Below the pieces are notes generated by a model. That model was given only the letters and a program-made list of their open reading frames with translations, did no database searches and was not told where the DNA came from. From Bacteroidales bacterium (GTDB taxonomy: Bacteria; Bacteroidota; Bacteroidia; Bacteroidales; UBA932): a stretch of DNA of 15,588 bases. Numbering within the stretch: the first letter of the stretch is position 1; every line of letters begins with the position of its first letter. The position numbers and the translations under genes are program-made. Of this stretch, positions 14,284 through 15,588 are shown one piece after another. The stretch lies in contig JAEENZ010000237.1 in the NCBI GenBank assembly GCA_016283985.1, forward strand, positions 1 through 15,588, written 5' to 3'.

Positions 14284-14288
14284 TATTA

Positions 14289-15588
14289 ATGGATTCCCGG
14301 ACCTACATAGCCATAGACCTGAAGTCGTTCTACGCCTCCGTAGAGTGCGTGGCACGGGGGCTGGATCCGCTCACGACCAACCTGGTGGTGGCGGATGCAT
14401 CCCGCACGGAAAAGACTATCTGTCTGGCAGTTACGCCAAGTCTCAAGGCCTATGGGATATCCGGCCGCGCCCGGCTTTTCGAGGTGGTGCAGCAGGTGAA
14501 ACGCATCAACGCCGAGCGCCTTCGCAAAGCCCCCGGTCACCGCTTCTCCGGCATCGCCACCCAAGACCCGGAGGTCCAGAAAGACCCCTCGAAGGCCCTC
14601 GGATACCTCATCGCGCCCCCGCGCATGTACCACTACATGCAGGTCAGTACCCAGATCTACAACATCTACCTTAAATATGTATCCGCCGAGGATATCCACG
14701 TCTATTCTGTGGACGAGGTGTTCATCGACGCCACCCAGTACATCCGCCTCTACAAAACAACCCCTCACGACTTCGCGATGCGCATGATCCGAGACGTGCT
14801 GGCGCAGACGGGCATCACCGCCACCGCCGGCATAGGCAGCAACATGTACCTCGCCAAAATTGCGATGGACATCGAGGCCAAGCACAGCGCGCCGGACAAA
14901 GACGGGGTGCGGATAGCGGCCCTGGACGAGCGCAGCTTCCGGCAGAAGTACTGGGCCCATCAGCCCCTCACCGACTTCTGGCGCATCGGTCGCGGACTGG
15001 CTAATCGCCTGGAAAACAAGGGGATGCACACGCTGGGAGATGTAGCACGATGCTCGCTGACAAACCCGGAGATCCTCTACAAGGAATTCGGGGTGAACGC
15101 CGAGCTGCTGATAGACCACGCGTGGGGATGGGAGCCCTGCACCATCGCCCAGGTGAAAAGTTATCGGCCGGAAGGCCACAGCTTGAGCCACGGGCAGGTG
15201 CTGAGCGAGCCTTATACCTTTGAAAAGGCGCGGGTGGTTGTTCTAGAAATCGCTGACCAACTGGTGCTGGAGATGGTGGAGCAGCGCGTGCTGTGCGACC
15301 AGGTGGTGCTGACGGTGTGCTACGATACGGACAGCCTCGCGCCCAAAAACGGCCGTCAGTCTTTCCGCGGCGCGGTGACCACGGACTGGTACGGCCGCCC
15401 GGTGCCGAAACCTGCGCATGGCTCGGCCAACCTCGGGCGGCAGACATCATCTACCGAACTGATACTGAAGGCGGTAGGAGATCTCTTCGACCGCATCGTG
15501 GACCGCAGGCTGCTGGTGCGGAGGATGTATGTCGTGGCGAATCACGTGGTGCCGGAAACCCGGGCCGAAGGGGTTCAGCTGGACTTTC
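14289..15588 (+). CDS. Y-family translesion DNA polymerase (UvrX/UmuC-like), copy 2 (partial)
   Basis: First 433 residues of a protein that runs off the right edge, starting MDSRTYIAIDLKSFYASVEC at ATG 14289. Aligned with copy 1 (1061-2521) it has no gaps and about 14 substitutions, several clustered at residues 80-85 (LRRIPGRQ versus LRKAPGHR). Catalytic motifs are intact: Asp10 and YSVDEVFID with Asp142-Glu143. Orientation is opposite to copy 1, so both genes point outwards from the window centre. Whether a YolD-like gene follows is not visible. Both copies read as functional; neither shows frameshift or stop. It follows the tRNA-Asp terminator by about 110 nt in which I see only the promoter. 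Confidence 0.93.
   Translation, partial: MDSRTYIAIDLKSFYASVECVARGLDPLTTNLVVADASRTEKTICLAVTPSLKAYGISGRARLFEVVQQVKRINAERLRKAPGHRFSGIATQDPEVQKDPSKALGYLIAPPRMYHYMQVSTQIYNIYLKYVSAEDIHVYSVDEVFIDATQYIRLYKTTPHDFAMRMIRDVLAQTGITATAGIGSNMYLAKIAMDIEAKHSAPDKDGVRIAALDERSFRQKYWAHQPLTDFWRIGRGLANRLENKGMHTLGDVARCSLTNPEILYKEFGVNAELLIDHAWGWEPCTIAQVKSYRPEGHSLSHGQVLSEPYTFEKARVVVLEIADQLVLEMVEQRVLCDQVVLTVCYDTDSLAPKNGRQSFRGAVTTDWYGRPVPKPAHGSANLGRQTSSTELILKAVGDLFDRIVDRRLLVRRMYVVANHVVPETRAEGVQLDF

Noticed and set aside
1061..15588. Composite transposon or insertion sequences bounded by the polymerase copies
   Set aside because: The repeated unit is a polymerase gene, not a transposase; no terminal repeats or target-site duplications were seen at its start.
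1..15588. CRISPR array, riboswitch or toxin-antitoxin locus
   Set aside because: No regularly spaced repeats, no recognisable riboswitch core, and the small genes found fit YolD-like or fimbrillin-linked peptides rather than toxin-antitoxin pairs.

Overview
The window looks like a chromosomal segment of a Bacteroidota (probably Bacteroidales) genome, moderately GC-rich. The pointers are lipoprotein-type fimbrillin-like proteins, a C-terminal region of the FISUMP kind, a periplasmic-TPR histidine kinase, and several promoters with the Bacteroidota -7 box TAnnTTTG. I cannot name genus or species. I see no integrase, transposase or CRISPR array.

Layout: (1) 1-222, the 3' end of a HAD-like hydrolase. 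(2) 221-362, an intergenic stretch with a perfect hairpin inside a set of inverted repeats. (3) A minus-strand cassette, 2521 down to 407: Y-family translesion polymerase, a 57-aa YolD-like protein overlapping it by ATGA, and a small membrane protein with a BamE/SmpA-like motif. (4) A minus-strand surface operon, 6037 down to 2613, made of two repeats of the same unit: a 38-40 aa peptide followed by a fimbrillin-like lipoprotein. It ends at a strong terminator. (5) Divergent from it, a hybrid-looking but separate two-component pair: a TPR sensor kinase and a NarL/LuxR-type regulator (6158-8588). Three dyads lie in the intergenic region between (4) and (5). (6) A minus-strand operon, 13970 down to 8583: uvrA, a secreted glycerophosphodiesterase-like protein, a Stealth-type sugar-phosphate transferase and a family 2 glycosyltransferase, all overlapping or 2 nt apart. 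(7) A tRNA-Asp gene with its own promoter and terminator, divergent from uvrA. (8) From 14289 to the window edge, a second, about 97% identical (protein) copy of the Y-family polymerase in inverted orientation.

Working model: regions 4 and 5 form a regulated surface-adhesin locus in which the kinase/regulator pair probably controls the divergent peptide-fimbrillin operon. The flanking regions carry DNA-damage functions (two translesion polymerases and uvrA). The two polymerase copies form inverted repeats of about 1.3 kb or more, with both promoters on the inner side, so recombination between them could flip the 11.8 kb interior and exchange the promoters that drive the outer cassettes. The most notable unlisted items are three small genes (YolD-like; two paralogous peptides) and a repeated promoter design in which the start codon lies 5-6 nt after the -7 box, predicting leaderless mRNAs.
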